Numbered from the stretch's first letter, positions 43,482-51,722 are shown. The stretch is 64,000 nucleotides of DNA from Mycobacterium sp. Aquia_213 (GCF_026625985.1 NZ_CP113116.1:4898001-4962000), one strand, 5' to 3'. A program made the numbers and translations. Notes: generated by a model from the letters alone, not told the origin.

Positions 43482-44555
43482 ATGAAACTCGGGCAGGTAT
43501 TTGATCCGCGAAGTAATGCACTGAATGCGTTGCGGCTGGCCATGGCAGCCGAAGTGATTCTCTGGCACTCCTTCGCCGTCACGGGTGGGGTGTTGCCTTC
43601 CGCGCCAGTACGACAATTGCTGTTCGGGGTGGGCGTCGACGGGTTCTTTGCGATCTCGGGCTTCCTCATCACCGCGAGCTGGCTCAACAACCCAAGAGTC
43701 CGTGGCTATCTCGTTGCTCGAGCCCTTCGCATTCTCCCCGGACTCTATGTCTGCCTGGCGGTGACCGCGTTTGTCATCGCGCCGATCGGCGTGGCGATTC
43801 AGGGTGGAGCGGCCGCAAAGCTACTCCTATCCAGCGCGCCATTCGAGTACGTGCTGGAAAACAGCGCAGTAGCGGTGCTCAAATTCGATGTCGGAGGAAC
43901 GCCGACCGGGATCCCAATTACGGGCATGTGGAACGGATCTCTGTGGACCCTTATCTACGAGGTGCTCTGCTACGCGGGTGTTGCGGTCCTCGGATTGGCA
44001 GGACTGGCACATCGTCGATGGACGTCTGTGGTGGTGCTGGTACTGGCGGTGTGCTTGGCCGCGTACTTACCGCCCATGACATTCCCCGGCATTTGGAGCA
44101 ACGCGCAGTGCATTGCGCGGTTTGCCATCGTGTTTGCCGCCGGCGCCCTGGTGTATCAGTGGAAAGACGCGATTCCCGCTCGATGGTCGCTCGTCGCGGT
44201 GAGCGTGGTCATCGTGCTCGTGTCCGCCCTACTGCCTGACTACCGTCTTGTTGGCGCCATCCCCCTGGCATACGCCGTCATCGTTTCCGGCGTGCTCATC
44301 CACAACAGGTTCTTGAGGTTGCCGACGGATCTGTCCTACGGCGTCTACATCTACGCTTTCCCGATCCAGCAGCTGCTGGTTATCTGCGGGCTGGTCACCC
44401 TGAATCCCTTGGTGTTCGCGATCATTGCGACGATTGCGACTCTGCCGCTGGCGGCGCTGAGCTGGTTCCTGATCGAAAAGCCCGCACTGTCGCTCAAATC
44501 GCGACTCAAGAGGAAGCGGTCTGACGCCGAACTCTCCGAAGCCGGCCGAACCTGA
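43482..44555 (+). CDS. Acyltransferase family membrane protein (tandem copy 2)
   Basis: A 357-residue paralogue of the gene at 41966: MKLGQVFDPRSNALNALRLAMAAEVILWHSF, DGFFAISGFLITASWLNNP, RALRILPGLYVCL, and a C-terminal LIEKPALSLKSRLKRKRS. About ten membrane helices. Its 3' end overlaps the convergent small membrane-protein gene by 50 bases. The role is probably O-acylation of a cell-envelope glycan. Confidence 0.86.
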   Translation: MKLGQVFDPRSNALNALRLAMAAEVILWHSFAVTGGVLPSAPVRQLLFGVGVDGFFAISGFLITASWLNNPRVRGYLVARALRILPGLYVCLAVTAFVIAPIGVAIQGGAAAKLLLSSAPFEYVLENSAVAVLKFDVGGTPTGIPITGMWNGSLWTLIYEVLCYAGVAVLGLAGLAHRRWTSVVVLVLAVCLAAYLPPMTFPGIWSNAQCIARFAIVFAAGALVYQWKDAIPARWSLVAVSVVIVLVSALLPDYRLVGAIPLAYAVIVSGVLIHNRFLRLPTDLSYGVYIYAFPIQQLLVICGLVTLNPLVFAIIATIATLPLAALSWFLIEKPALSLKSRLKRKRSDAELSEAGRT

Positions 44556-44913
44556 GGCCATCGGGGTAATCGGAAAGCATCCACAGCAGCACGGTCAGCG
44601 CTTCGGCGCCCACGCTGATCGCCGCGTATGGCGACGGATCCCAACCGTGCTCGGTAAAGCCGAAAAGCCCAGCGGTTCGCGACAACGCGAAGGCGACCAG
44701 CGATCCGCCGGCGATCGCGGCCGCGGCCCAGCGCAGCCACCAGGGACCGCCGAGAAGGATCAGCACGCCGACAGCGAACGAGACGCTGGCCTGAACCAGG
44801 AAGCTGGTGCCGATCATCGGAATGTGCTGGTAACCATGGACATAGAGGTAGGCGTGGCTGGCGGCGCTGCTGAGCAACGACGCGGCGAAACCGATCCGGA
44901 CCAGGATATTCAT
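44506..44913 (-). CDS. Small four-helix membrane protein
   Basis: A 135-residue protein with about four membrane segments (near 5-22, 32-55, 60-80 and 92-112) and a basic C-terminus. No family motif is recognised. Its ATG overlaps the stop of the phosphoesterase gene (ATGA at 44910-44913), which places it last in the five-gene sigma/Rieske operon. It overlaps the convergent acyltransferase gene by 50 bases at the 3' end. Confidence 0.75.
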   Translation of the reverse strand: MNILVRIGFAASLLSSAASHAYLYVHGYQHIPMIGTSFLVQASVSFAVGVLILLGGPWWLRWAAAAIAGGSLVAFALSRTAGLFGFTEHGWDPSPYAAISVGAEALTVLLWMLSDYPDGLRFGRLRRVRRQTASS

Positions 44914-45839
44914 TGCAGCCTCTGCTCTTTCAAAGCCAGGGCGGTCTCGCCCTTGGTGTAGCTGACCTCGCGGATACCCAGCGCGTCGTGCAGCTGTCCG
45001 GCCGGCAGGGTGATCGGCTTGGGCGCCGGCCCATCGCCGGGATGGGGTAGCGGGTAGGCGGTCGTCGTCCCGCTGTAGAACGACACGTTGCCCTCCATCT
45101 TGGAAAACAATTGGTGCACATGCCCGTTGATACACGTCACCGAAGCAAACCGGCGCAGGTAACTGAGCGCCTGGGTGGCGTCGTCGGTGCCCCAGCCCCA
45201 ATCCGGGTACATCGCGAACAACGGGATATGGCTGAACACGATGATCGGAGTATCACTGGAGAGCCCCGCTACATCCTTCTCGACGAACTCCAGCTGATCG
45301 ACACCCAGGTGCCCGAGTTTGCGCAGGTTCAGCGTGTTGACCAGTGCGATCACGTGAACGCCGGCGATGTCGAAGCTGTACCACCCGTCACCTACCGATC
45401 CGGCGCCGAAGGCCTTGCGGTACTTCTGCCCCGCGTCGTCGACCGAATCGTGCTCCCCCGGCACGGTGAACACGTGCGGTGTCCTCAGCCCGCTCATCAG
45501 CTGCTTCACCTGGTCGAACTGCTCGGGACTGGACAAGTGGGTGAGGTCGCCGGTGTGGATGACGAAATCCGGTGTGTAGCCGAGGTTATTGATCTGATCG
45601 ATCGCGTGGCCGAACGAGCCGGACACGTCGGGATTGGGCGCACCGGTGAAGCCGATGTGACTGTCGCTGACCTGAGCGAAGCGCAGGGCGGGCCGGATAC
45701 GCGTACGCTCGGCCGCGGCGGCCCCGGCGACATGGGAGATCACCTCGCCGCCGGCCACGGCGAACCCGACCGCCGCCCCGAACCAGGCCCCGTGGCGGAT
45801 CAGCTGGCGGCGGCTCATCGCGTTCGGATCGCGAGTCAT
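44910..45839 (-). CDS. Tat-exported metallophosphoesterase
   Basis: A 309-residue calcineurin-like phosphoesterase. The N-terminus has a twin-arginine signal (SRRQLIRHGAWFGAAVGFAVAGG). Metal-binding motifs are in order: QVSDSHIG, IHTGDLTH, PGEHDSVDD, FSHIPLF and CINGHVHQ. It should act outside the membrane on a phosphoester; the substrate is unknown. Its start overlaps the cupredoxin stop (45836-45839) and its stop overlaps the next gene, so it is tightly coupled within the operon. Confidence 0.88.
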   Translation of the reverse strand: MTRDPNAMSRRQLIRHGAWFGAAVGFAVAGGEVISHVAGAAAAERTRIRPALRFAQVSDSHIGFTGAPNPDVSGSFGHAIDQINNLGYTPDFVIHTGDLTHLSSPEQFDQVKQLMSGLRTPHVFTVPGEHDSVDDAGQKYRKAFGAGSVGDGWYSFDIAGVHVIALVNTLNLRKLGHLGVDQLEFVEKDVAGLSSDTPIIVFSHIPLFAMYPDWGWGTDDATQALSYLRRFASVTCINGHVHQLFSKMEGNVSFYSGTTTAYPLPHPGDGPAPKPITLPAGQLHDALGIREVSYTKGETALALKEQRLQ

Positions 45840-46240
45840 TGCGTCACCACCACGGTGCCGTGCATCATCGGATGAATCGAGCAGACGTAGTCGAAAGTCC
45901 CTGCGGTGGAGAAGGTATGGGTGAAGCTGGCCCCTGTCCCCATGCCGGGTGAATGAAAAGAACCGTCGCTCGCGGCCACCGTGTGGGGTTCTTCGTCGCG
46001 ATTGATCCAGGTGACGGTGGTGCCCGCACGGACCGTCAGCGTCGCGGGCGCGAACGCGAAGCCGTCGATGGCGACCTGGTTACCGCTCGCCGGCGGTGCG
46101 GTGATCGACGGTGTCGCACCGGAATCCGGCCTGATCGTGACCGGTGCCTGCGCATCGGGCCGCGAAGCCGAGCAGCCGGCCAGCAAGAGCACTCCCGCCG
46201 CAAGCAAGACCCGGTGTTTTCGAAACGTGGCAATAGGCAT
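45836..46240 (-). CDS. Lipoprotein cupredoxin (plastocyanin/azurin-type copper protein)
   Basis: A 134-residue exported blue-copper-type protein. It has a lipoprotein signal with lipobox LAGC (Cys23) and a cupredoxin domain at about 53-134 with type-1 copper ligands His86 (EEPHTV), Cys120, His123 and Met126 (DYVCSIHPMM). GGGAGGG precedes the ATG at 46240. It probably carries electrons or binds copper at the outer face of the membrane, next to the Rieske protein encoded just upstream. Confidence 0.88.
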   Translation of the reverse strand: MPIATFRKHRVLLAAGVLLLAGCSASRPDAQAPVTIRPDSGATPSITAPPASGNQVAIDGFAFAPATLTVRAGTTVTWINRDEEPHTVAASDGSFHSPGMGTGASFTHTFSTAGTFDYVCSIHPMMHGTVVVTQ

Positions 46241-46272
46241 TACGACCCTCCCAGGGCTGTGGAACTGTCGCC

Positions 46273-46297
46273 AACAGATAGGAGGGGTGGTTACACC
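46273..46297 (-). promoter_or_regulatory. GTGTAACC-type promoter-like element before the cupredoxin gene
   Basis: On the reverse strand, GGTGTAACC-N8-TATCTGTT sits between the Rieske stop and the cupredoxin start. A very similar GGTGTAACC-N8-TATTGATC precedes the sigma-factor gene. The shared block suggests both are recognised by the same factor, possibly the encoded sigma factor. Confidence 0.4.
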
Positions 46298-46299
46298 GC

Positions 46300-46998
46300 T
46301 TAGGCCTGGCGTTCGGGGTACGGCGGGGCGAGCACCTCGACGACCCCGTTGACCTCGCGAACCATCAATGTAGGCAATGGCTTTGGGGCGATCGGCAGTT
46401 GATGGGTGAGCACTTCCCCGGCGGGAGAGAACGAGGTCGAGTGGCAGGGGCAACGCAATCTGTCGTCGGGCGCGTCGAACCACAACTTGCACCCCTGATG
46501 CGTGCACACCCCGGATACAGCCTCGAGTTTGCCGTCGACGCGGCGAACGAATCCGCTGACCGATCCGAGGTCGAACGCGTGCATGCGGCCGTCCGGCACA
46601 TCCGAACTCGCCGCGACACGCTGCCAACTCCCGTCATTGGGCGTGAGTTGTCCTGCGACGGCTGGGCCTTCGGTGATGCCACCGGTCACGGCTCGATCGA
46701 TGGAAACCGCGGTGACGGCGGCGGCTGCCGCGGCGGAGGTGCCGACGATCACCTGGCGGCGCGTGGTGTTTTGCTTGGGCGCCGGTTGCACGGATGGTGC
46801 GCCGGCCATTTGTTCGGCGAGACGGCGGTGCAGATCGGTGAGGAATTCCTGGCGTGGGGCGGCGTCACCCGGGCCGGCAGCGCGCAGCTCGATCGCGGTA
46901 CGGATCTGAGCCGCCTCAAAGTCGTCGGGCGCAAACGGTTTTGGCCGCCGGCCCCGCAGCAGATCATCGACGTAGCGACGCAACCCTCGCGCGTTCAT
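46300..46998 (-). CDS. Membrane-anchored Rieske iron-sulfur protein with cytoplasmic N-terminal domain
   Basis: A 232-residue protein. Residues 1-77 are a charged helical domain; residues 79-103 (TTRRQVIVGTSAAAAAAVTAVSI) form a Tat-like membrane segment; residues 120-232 are a Rieske domain. The cluster ligands are C165/H167 and C183/H186, with disulfide cysteines C170 and C185. An N-terminal domain of this length before the Tat motif is unusual. Its place directly after the sigma-factor gene (ATGA overlap at 46995-46998) resembles an anti-sigma factor. Electron transfer with the cupredoxin and redox sensing are both plausible. Confidence 0.88.
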   Translation of the reverse strand: MNARGLRRYVDDLLRGRRPKPFAPDDFEAAQIRTAIELRAAGPGDAAPRQEFLTDLHRRLAEQMAGAPSVQPAPKQNTTRRQVIVGTSAAAAAAVTAVSIDRAVTGGITEGPAVAGQLTPNDGSWQRVAASSDVPDGRMHAFDLGSVSGFVRRVDGKLEAVSGVCTHQGCKLWFDAPDDRLRCPCHSTSFSPAGEVLTHQLPIAPKPLPTLMVREVNGVVEVLAPPYPERQA

Positions 46999-47549
46999 GA
47001 CTGGCCCCCATCGTTGACCTGAGCCGCCAGCCGCAGCGCACGATGTTGGAGCACCTTGGCGTTGGCAACGCTGATTCCAAGTTCCGCGGCTGACTCCTTG
47101 ATCGAATTGCCTTGTAGGAAACGTAATTCCAGGATCTGGCGATAGCGGTCGGGCAGGTTCTCCAGAACCCGGGCGACGCGCGCCGGTGCGGTGCTGATCG
47201 CTTCCTCGCTATCGGGTGGTTGCTCGATGTCCTCCTCGATCGAGGTTATCTCCCGACCCAGGGTCTCGCGCCAGTGCGCGGCCAGCACCGTTCGCGCCGT
47301 GGCGCGCAGGTATGCGCGCACCTCGCCGACGCTCGCGGTCAGTCGCAGCGGCCGCAGCGCGGCGAGGAAGACCTCGGCGGTGAGGTCCTCGGCGTCCGCC
47401 CGGTTGCCGACCCGGGCGAACAGCGTTCGGTACACCCAGTCCGCGTTGTCCTGGTACACGGCTTCCCAGTCGGTGTAGCCGTCGTTGGGCACCGCGCGCA
47501 GGGGGCGCGGGCCCGCGGGTTCGTGGTGTGGGGTCACGTGCCTCCTCAC
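46995..47549 (-). CDS. ECF-type RNA polymerase sigma factor
   Basis: About 184 residues. Region 2 lies near 30-95 (DNADWVYRTLFARVGNRADAEDLTAEVFLAAL) and region 4 near 125-178 (LPDRYRQILELRFLQGNSIKESAAELGISVANAKVLQHRAL). The start is either GTG 47549 or GTG 47537; a GAGGAGG lies within the first codons of the longer form. It heads a five-gene leftward operon with Rieske, cupredoxin, phosphoesterase and small membrane genes. The product probably controls its own operon. Confidence 0.85.
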   Translation of the reverse strand: MRRHVTPHHEPAGPRPLRAVPNDGYTDWEAVYQDNADWVYRTLFARVGNRADAEDLTAEVFLAALRPLRLTASVGEVRAYLRATARTVLAAHWRETLGREITSIEEDIEQPPDSEEAISTAPARVARVLENLPDRYRQILELRFLQGNSIKESAAELGISVANAKVLQHRALRLAAQVNDGGQS

Positions 47550-47551
47550 CC

Positions 47552-47577
47552 GATCAATATCCTCTGGGGTTACACCC
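47552..47577 (-). promoter_or_regulatory. GTGTAACC-type promoter-like element before the sigma gene
   Basis: On the reverse strand GGGTGTAACC-N8-TATTGATC lies immediately upstream of the sigma-factor start. Its resemblance to the element before the cupredoxin gene (46273-46297) suggests autoregulation of the operon. The -35-like GTAACC is of ECF style; the matching -10 is not obvious. Confidence 0.4.
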
Positions 47578-47710
47578 GGGGTCGGGATCTGGCAAGCGAA
47601 ACGTCGTCGACATCCTTCTATGCATCGGGTAGCAAAAGCGTCTTACTGCTGCGCGAAGCCGCCGTCCGGCCTATCGTGCATGGTCAACAGCACGACGCCG
47701 GGAGGCCTAC

Positions 47711-48382
47711 GTGAGCATGTCCCCCACGGCAGCCCGCAGACTGGTGTTCGGCGTGACGATGGCCAGGCTGCCGTTCGCGCTGGCATTTTTTCTGTGCTCG
47801 TATGTGCCGGACGACCGCGCCCGATGGGCGATGGTCGCGCTCTGTCTGCTGGTGGAGGCCAGCGACCTGCTTGACGGCTACCTGGCTCGCCGGTTGGGCG
47901 TGACGACGCCCTTCGGGGCGATGATGGACAGCACCGTCGACCATGTGGTGCGGACGACCGAGGCGGTGGCCCTGCTCGCGGTCGACGTACTTCCCGCGCC
48001 CTTGCTGGTGGTGATGATCGGCCGCGACGCCGCGGTCTCCGCGATCCGGCAACTCTCGCTGCGCCGGTCGGGCCACGACGAAGGAACGCGGCGCAGTGGC
48101 AAGCTGAAGGGGATCGCTCAGGGTGTTTGCCTGGTGACCCTGACTACGACGTACGCCATCGCTGCACAGCCGACCATGGTCTGGCGCACGCTGAATTCTG
48201 TCGTGGTTGCCGTGGCGCTGCTCGTGACCGTCGTTTCACTCCTCGACTATTCGGTCGCATATTGGCGATCGACAAGACCTCTGCCCGCGCCCACAGCCGA
48301 CGCCGGCCTGGATTCGCGGCGGCACCGGCCGAGCCCGGAAAATGACGAAACCCCGTCAATCCGTTTGGGTTACACGCGGTAA
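47711..48382 (+). CDS. CDP-alcohol phosphatidyltransferase family protein
   Basis: A 223-residue membrane enzyme with about five helices. The family signature D-x2-D-G-x2-A-R-x8-G-x3-D-x3-D is intact (SDLLDGYLARR through FGAMMDSTVD, about 56-80). It should transfer a phosphatidyl group from CDP-diacylglycerol to an alcohol acceptor in phospholipid synthesis; the acceptor cannot be told. GTG 47711 is preceded by GGAGG at 47701-47705. Its end overlaps the convergent oxidoreductase by 27 bases. Confidence 0.86.
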   Translation: MSMSPTAARRLVFGVTMARLPFALAFFLCSYVPDDRARWAMVALCLLVEASDLLDGYLARRLGVTTPFGAMMDSTVDHVVRTTEAVALLAVDVLPAPLLVVMIGRDAAVSAIRQLSLRRSGHDEGTRRSGKLKGIAQGVCLVTLTTTYAIAAQPTMVWRTLNSVVVAVALLVTVVSLLDYSVAYWRSTRPLPAPTADAGLDSRRHRPSPENDETPSIRLGYTR

Positions 48383-49780
48383 GGGCGCGGCGACCATCAA
48401 CTCGTCGAGCTTGTCGGCGGTGGCCGAGAGCACCGTCTTGGCCACGCCCAGGATCCGCTCGCGCACCCGGGGCTTGGCCGACTCCGGGGGTAGCAACTGG
48501 CCCACCAGATGACCGAACAGATCCAGCCGGACCGCGGACAGCCAGGCGGTCAGGTCGGGGTCGTCGAACCAGCGCAGTTGATTGCTGTAGTCGGCCAGCG
48601 CAAGGCGGAGCCAGTCGAGGTCGGTGTCGGGGTGCGGCAACGGCACGCACAACTCGTTTTTTGCGTTGTCGTCCGGATAGGCCGCCTCCACATGGGCGAT
48701 CAGCGCGGCACTGAAAATTTGTTGGCACCCGCGAATGCTTTGCAGCGTGATGCGTCCGGCATCGAAAATCGGTGTGGCAGGCCGCTTTTCGGCTCCGTCG
48801 GCGGTGCAATCGATGTAGAGCGCGCGCCCGTCCATCGCCACCTCACCGCCGTCGAGGACCATCTTGTCGCTCTCGACGGCCAGCAGGTGGCCCCGGCGAA
48901 CGACATCGCCGATGCGGCGCAGCTGGTCCAGTTCGGCCAGGGTCACCGTCGCGCAGCGGTACATCGTGGGTCGCACCGCGGGGTCGAGCCGCAGCAAGGT
49001 GCCGGCGTCCTCGAGGCGGGCAAACAGATCGTCGGGCGAGGTGGCGTCCCTGATCGCGCGCAGCTGCGCGATGAAGCCGGCTTTGATCCGGTCGGCGAAC
49101 ATCGCCCCGGGCTGCATCGTCGCGCGATCCAGCAGCCAGGAGTCGCGGGGCATGATCCAGGTCAGCCGTTCCGGCGCGATGCCGTGGCTCAGCAGCCACA
49201 GGCAGGTGTCGATGCCGGTCTTGCCGGCCCCGACAACGACGTAACGCTCATGGGCGGGGCGACCGGGCAGCTCGTTGGGCGAGACGCAGGCGATACCCGG
49301 TGCGACCGGGTACGGCGGTGGGCGCATCGCGGGCACCGTCACCCGCATGTAGGTGGCATCGACGACCCGGCACGCCACGTCAACGGTGTACTCGTCGCCG
49401 GCCAGGGTGACGAGGCGGCCCGCGCCAAGGTATTCACTCATCGGGAAATAGCGGACCCGCCCGGTCGCCACCAGCTGCTGGCGCATCACGTGGTCGTAGT
49501 AGGCGCAGACTTCTCCGGCGGTCGCCAGCTCGTAAAGCCCCTCGTTCCAACCGGCCTGGTCGATCGTGTCGCGACCGAGCCGAAGCGAGTTGACGCCGTA
49601 GAACACCGAAGGCTGATGCAACCGGACGAACGGGTAGGCGACCGTCCAATGCCCACCCGGCGCGTCGTTGCGGTCGACCACCACGACGCGGGCCTCGGTC
49701 TCAGAGACCAGCGTGTCGACGAACGCCATGCCCATGGCGCCCGCGCCGATGACGAGGTAATCGGCCTCGATCGTGTGCAT
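48356..49780 (-). CDS. FAD/NAD(P)-binding oxidoreductase
   Basis: A 474-residue flavoprotein starting YLVIGAGAMGMAFVDTL (FAD-binding GxGxxG near 12-17), then VVVVDRNDAPGGHW and PFVRLHQPSVFYGVN. A second nucleotide motif is VVGAGKTGIDTCLWLL (about 190). It resembles flavin-containing monooxygenase-like proteins but the substrate is unknown. It reads leftward from a strong palindrome that lies in the TetR 3' end and is probably controlled by that TetR protein. Confidence 0.85.
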   Translation of the reverse strand: MHTIEADYLVIGAGAMGMAFVDTLVSETEARVVVVDRNDAPGGHWTVAYPFVRLHQPSVFYGVNSLRLGRDTIDQAGWNEGLYELATAGEVCAYYDHVMRQQLVATGRVRYFPMSEYLGAGRLVTLAGDEYTVDVACRVVDATYMRVTVPAMRPPPYPVAPGIACVSPNELPGRPAHERYVVVGAGKTGIDTCLWLLSHGIAPERLTWIMPRDSWLLDRATMQPGAMFADRIKAGFIAQLRAIRDATSPDDLFARLEDAGTLLRLDPAVRPTMYRCATVTLAELDQLRRIGDVVRRGHLLAVESDKMVLDGGEVAMDGRALYIDCTADGAEKRPATPIFDAGRITLQSIRGCQQIFSAALIAHVEAAYPDDNAKNELCVPLPHPDTDLDWLRLALADYSNQLRWFDDPDLTAWLSAVRLDLFGHLVGQLLPPESAKPRVRERILGVAKTVLSATADKLDELMVAAPLPRVTQTD

Positions 49781-49809
49781 ACCGGCGCTCCCGTCGTCAT
49801 CCGTTTCGT

Positions 49810-49823
49810 TAGGCGATCGCCTA
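49810..49823. promoter_or_regulatory. Palindromic operator candidate for the TetR regulator (site 1)
   Basis: TAGGCGATCGCCTA is a perfect 14-base palindrome covering the TetR stop codon, 30 bases upstream of the oxidoreductase start. A near copy (12 of 14) lies at 50549-50562 before the F420 oxidoreductase. TetR proteins bind such short palindromes. Confidence 0.7.
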
Positions 49824-50450
49824 GTTTTCCGTAATTGGGTTGCCAGCGGCCGCAGCCTCGGCGGCGCGCGGATGCGGGGATTCGTAGCGCTGCAAGTACT
49901 CGTCGATCAGCCCCAGCGTCTTGTGGTGCCCGGTGGTGATGCCCAATCGATTCTCGATACTGATGGTTCGGCCGACGCTGGCGATGAAAACCGCCAGCAC
50001 CTCGGGCGGCAGCGCGTCACCCAACGCATGTTCGCGCAGGATGAAGGTCAGCGCGGCGATCTGGGCCTCGCGAGATCGTTCGGCGCCGATTGCGAGTTCT
50101 GCGCGGATTGCTTTGCGATGATTTCCCAGCGCCATGAATTCCATCGTCAGGCGCGACCCGCGTGGATCAATCGTCATGTCCCACAACGCATGCAGTGGGT
50201 TTCCGGAAGCCAGTGCGCGGCGTTGCACGTCCAGGTTCATCTCGGTCCCCCGACGCAACACCGCTAGGTACAGGTCGTCCATCGTCGGGAAGTAGTAATA
50301 GACCACGGCGCGTTGGACGCCGACCTTCTCGGCGACCCGTCGCGACGTCGCCGCGGCGTAACCCTCTTCGAGCATGATCTCTGCCGTCGCGTCGAGGATC
50401 TTCTCGCGGGTACCAGTGTCGCGATTGCCGACTCGGTTCGGTGTAGCCAA
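49821..50450 (-). CDS. TetR-family transcriptional regulator
   Basis: About 209 residues from TTG 50450. The DNA-binding domain is at about 15-60 (REKILDATAEIMLEEGYAAATSRRVAEKVGVQRAVVYYYFPTMDDLYLAV). The C-terminal ligand domain is helical and ends GNPITEN. It lies between the leftward oxidoreductase and the rightward LLM gene, both of which carry the palindrome, so it probably represses both and possibly itself. The ligand is unknown. Confidence 0.88.
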   Translation of the reverse strand: MATPNRVGNRDTGTREKILDATAEIMLEEGYAAATSRRVAEKVGVQRAVVYYYFPTMDDLYLAVLRRGTEMNLDVQRRALASGNPLHALWDMTIDPRGSRLTMEFMALGNHRKAIRAELAIGAERSREAQIAALTFILREHALGDALPPEVLAVFIASVGRTISIENRLGITTGHHKTLGLIDEYLQRYESPHPRAAEAAAAGNPITEN

Positions 50451-50548
50451 GTGCGCCGTCCTGTTCTGCTCGGCCCGGTTTCGGCCCTGGCCGACGTCTA
50501 TTGACCCTCGCCGCGCCAGGATGCTAAGCATATGCCCAAGCACGTTGC

Positions 50549-50562
50549 TAGGCGACCGCCTG
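50549..50562. promoter_or_regulatory. Palindromic operator candidate for the TetR regulator (site 2)
   Basis: TAGGCGACCGCCTG differs from the perfect palindrome at 49810-49823 at two positions. It lies in the interval between the divergent TetR gene and the LLM oxidoreductase, 17 bases before the latter's start. Confidence 0.65.
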
Positions 50563-50579
50563 ATGAAGTGGGAGTCTCG

Positions 50580-51722
50580 ATGCCTGGTCTGCGCATAGGC
50601 GTTATGCACAACACCATCAATTCCAAATACGGGCCCAAGCCGTTGATCCAGGCCGACTACCTCACGGGGCTGGCCGCGGGAGCCGACTCGTTCTGGGTGG
50701 CCGACCATCTGAACTCGGTGCTGCCGTCGTCGATGTGGCAACCCAAGTACGTCGGCGCCGCGAAGATCATCCCCAAGATGGACGCGCACGTCGAGCCGTG
50801 GACGATGCTCGGGTACCTGGCCGGGCACAACAAGCTGGGCCGGATGACCCTGGGCGTGGCGGTAACCGACACCGGTCGCCGGAATCCCGCCGTCACCGCG
50901 CAGGCCGCGGTCACGTTGCAACACCTCACTCGTGGACGGGCCATCCTCGGCATCGGCACCGGCGAACGCGAGGGCAACGAACCTTACGGAGTCGAGTGGT
51001 CGAAGCCCGTGGCGCGCTTCGAGGAGGCGATGGCCACCATCCGAGCGCTGTGGGACTCGGGCGGCGAACTGGTCAGCCGCGAATCGCCGTATTTTCCCCT
51101 GCACAACGCGACCTTCGCGCTCACCCCGTACAAGGGCAAGTGGCCCGAGATCTGGATTGCCGCCCACGGGCCGCGGATGATCCGGGCCGCCGGCCGCTAC
51201 GCCGACGGCTGGTTTCCCGGCACCACCCGGGCCAGCGAATACGGCCAACAACTCAACGATTTGCGCACCGCGGCCTCGAACGCGGGCCGCGATCCGATGG
51301 CGATCACTCCCGCGGGAATCCGCTTCATCCTCACCGGAGGCTCCCAGGATGAGATCGACGAAATCGTCGACTCAGAACTGGTCCGACTGTTCACGCTGAA
51401 CTCCCCGGCCACGGACTGGGCGCGGCACGGCGCCGAACATCCGATGGGCGCGGATTTCAAAGGCGTGCAAGACCTTGTCCCACAGCTGATCGACGAGCAG
51501 ACCGCGCTGTCCTTTGTGTCGAAAGTTCCCCGGGAGCTGGTCAAGGAACTGTTCGTCGTCGGCATGCCCGACGACATCGTCGACCAACTGGCGCAATTCC
51601 GCGACAACGGCCTGCGCTGCCTGGTCGTCGGCAACATGGGCGCGCTGCACCCCAAGCTTTCGAAGAGCGTGGCCGCCACGACGCCCTACGTCAAGGTTCT
51701 GCGCCGGCTGAAGAAGCTCTGA
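50580..51722 (+). CDS. LLM-class F420-dependent oxidoreductase, phthiodiolone-ketoreductase-like
   Basis: A 380-residue luciferase-like enzyme. From memory it closely resembles Rv2951c, the F420-dependent phthiodiolone ketoreductase of phthiocerol dimycocerosate synthesis: shared blocks include DSFWVADHLN, DAHVEPWTMLGYLA, TDTGRRNPAVTAQAAVTLQHLTRGRAILGIG and GEREGNEPYGVEW. It is probably a paralogue, since no PDIM genes lie nearby. The ATG at 50580 (MPGLRIGVMHN) is used; the upstream frame contains the operator. Confidence 0.86.
   Translation: MPGLRIGVMHNTINSKYGPKPLIQADYLTGLAAGADSFWVADHLNSVLPSSMWQPKYVGAAKIIPKMDAHVEPWTMLGYLAGHNKLGRMTLGVAVTDTGRRNPAVTAQAAVTLQHLTRGRAILGIGTGEREGNEPYGVEWSKPVARFEEAMATIRALWDSGGELVSRESPYFPLHNATFALTPYKGKWPEIWIAAHGPRMIRAAGRYADGWFPGTTRASEYGQQLNDLRTAASNAGRDPMAITPAGIRFILTGGSQDEIDEIVDSELVRLFTLNSPATDWARHGAEHPMGADFKGVQDLVPQLIDEQTALSFVSKVPRELVKELFVVGMPDDIVDQLAQFRDNGLRCLVVGNMGALHPKLSKSVAATTPYVKVLRRLKKL

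Noticed and set aside
48368..48380. Third GGTTACAC-type motif near the oxidoreductase stop
   Set aside because: It lies inside the last codons of the oxidoreductase with no downstream gene to serve, so it is probably a chance match to the sigma/Rieske element.
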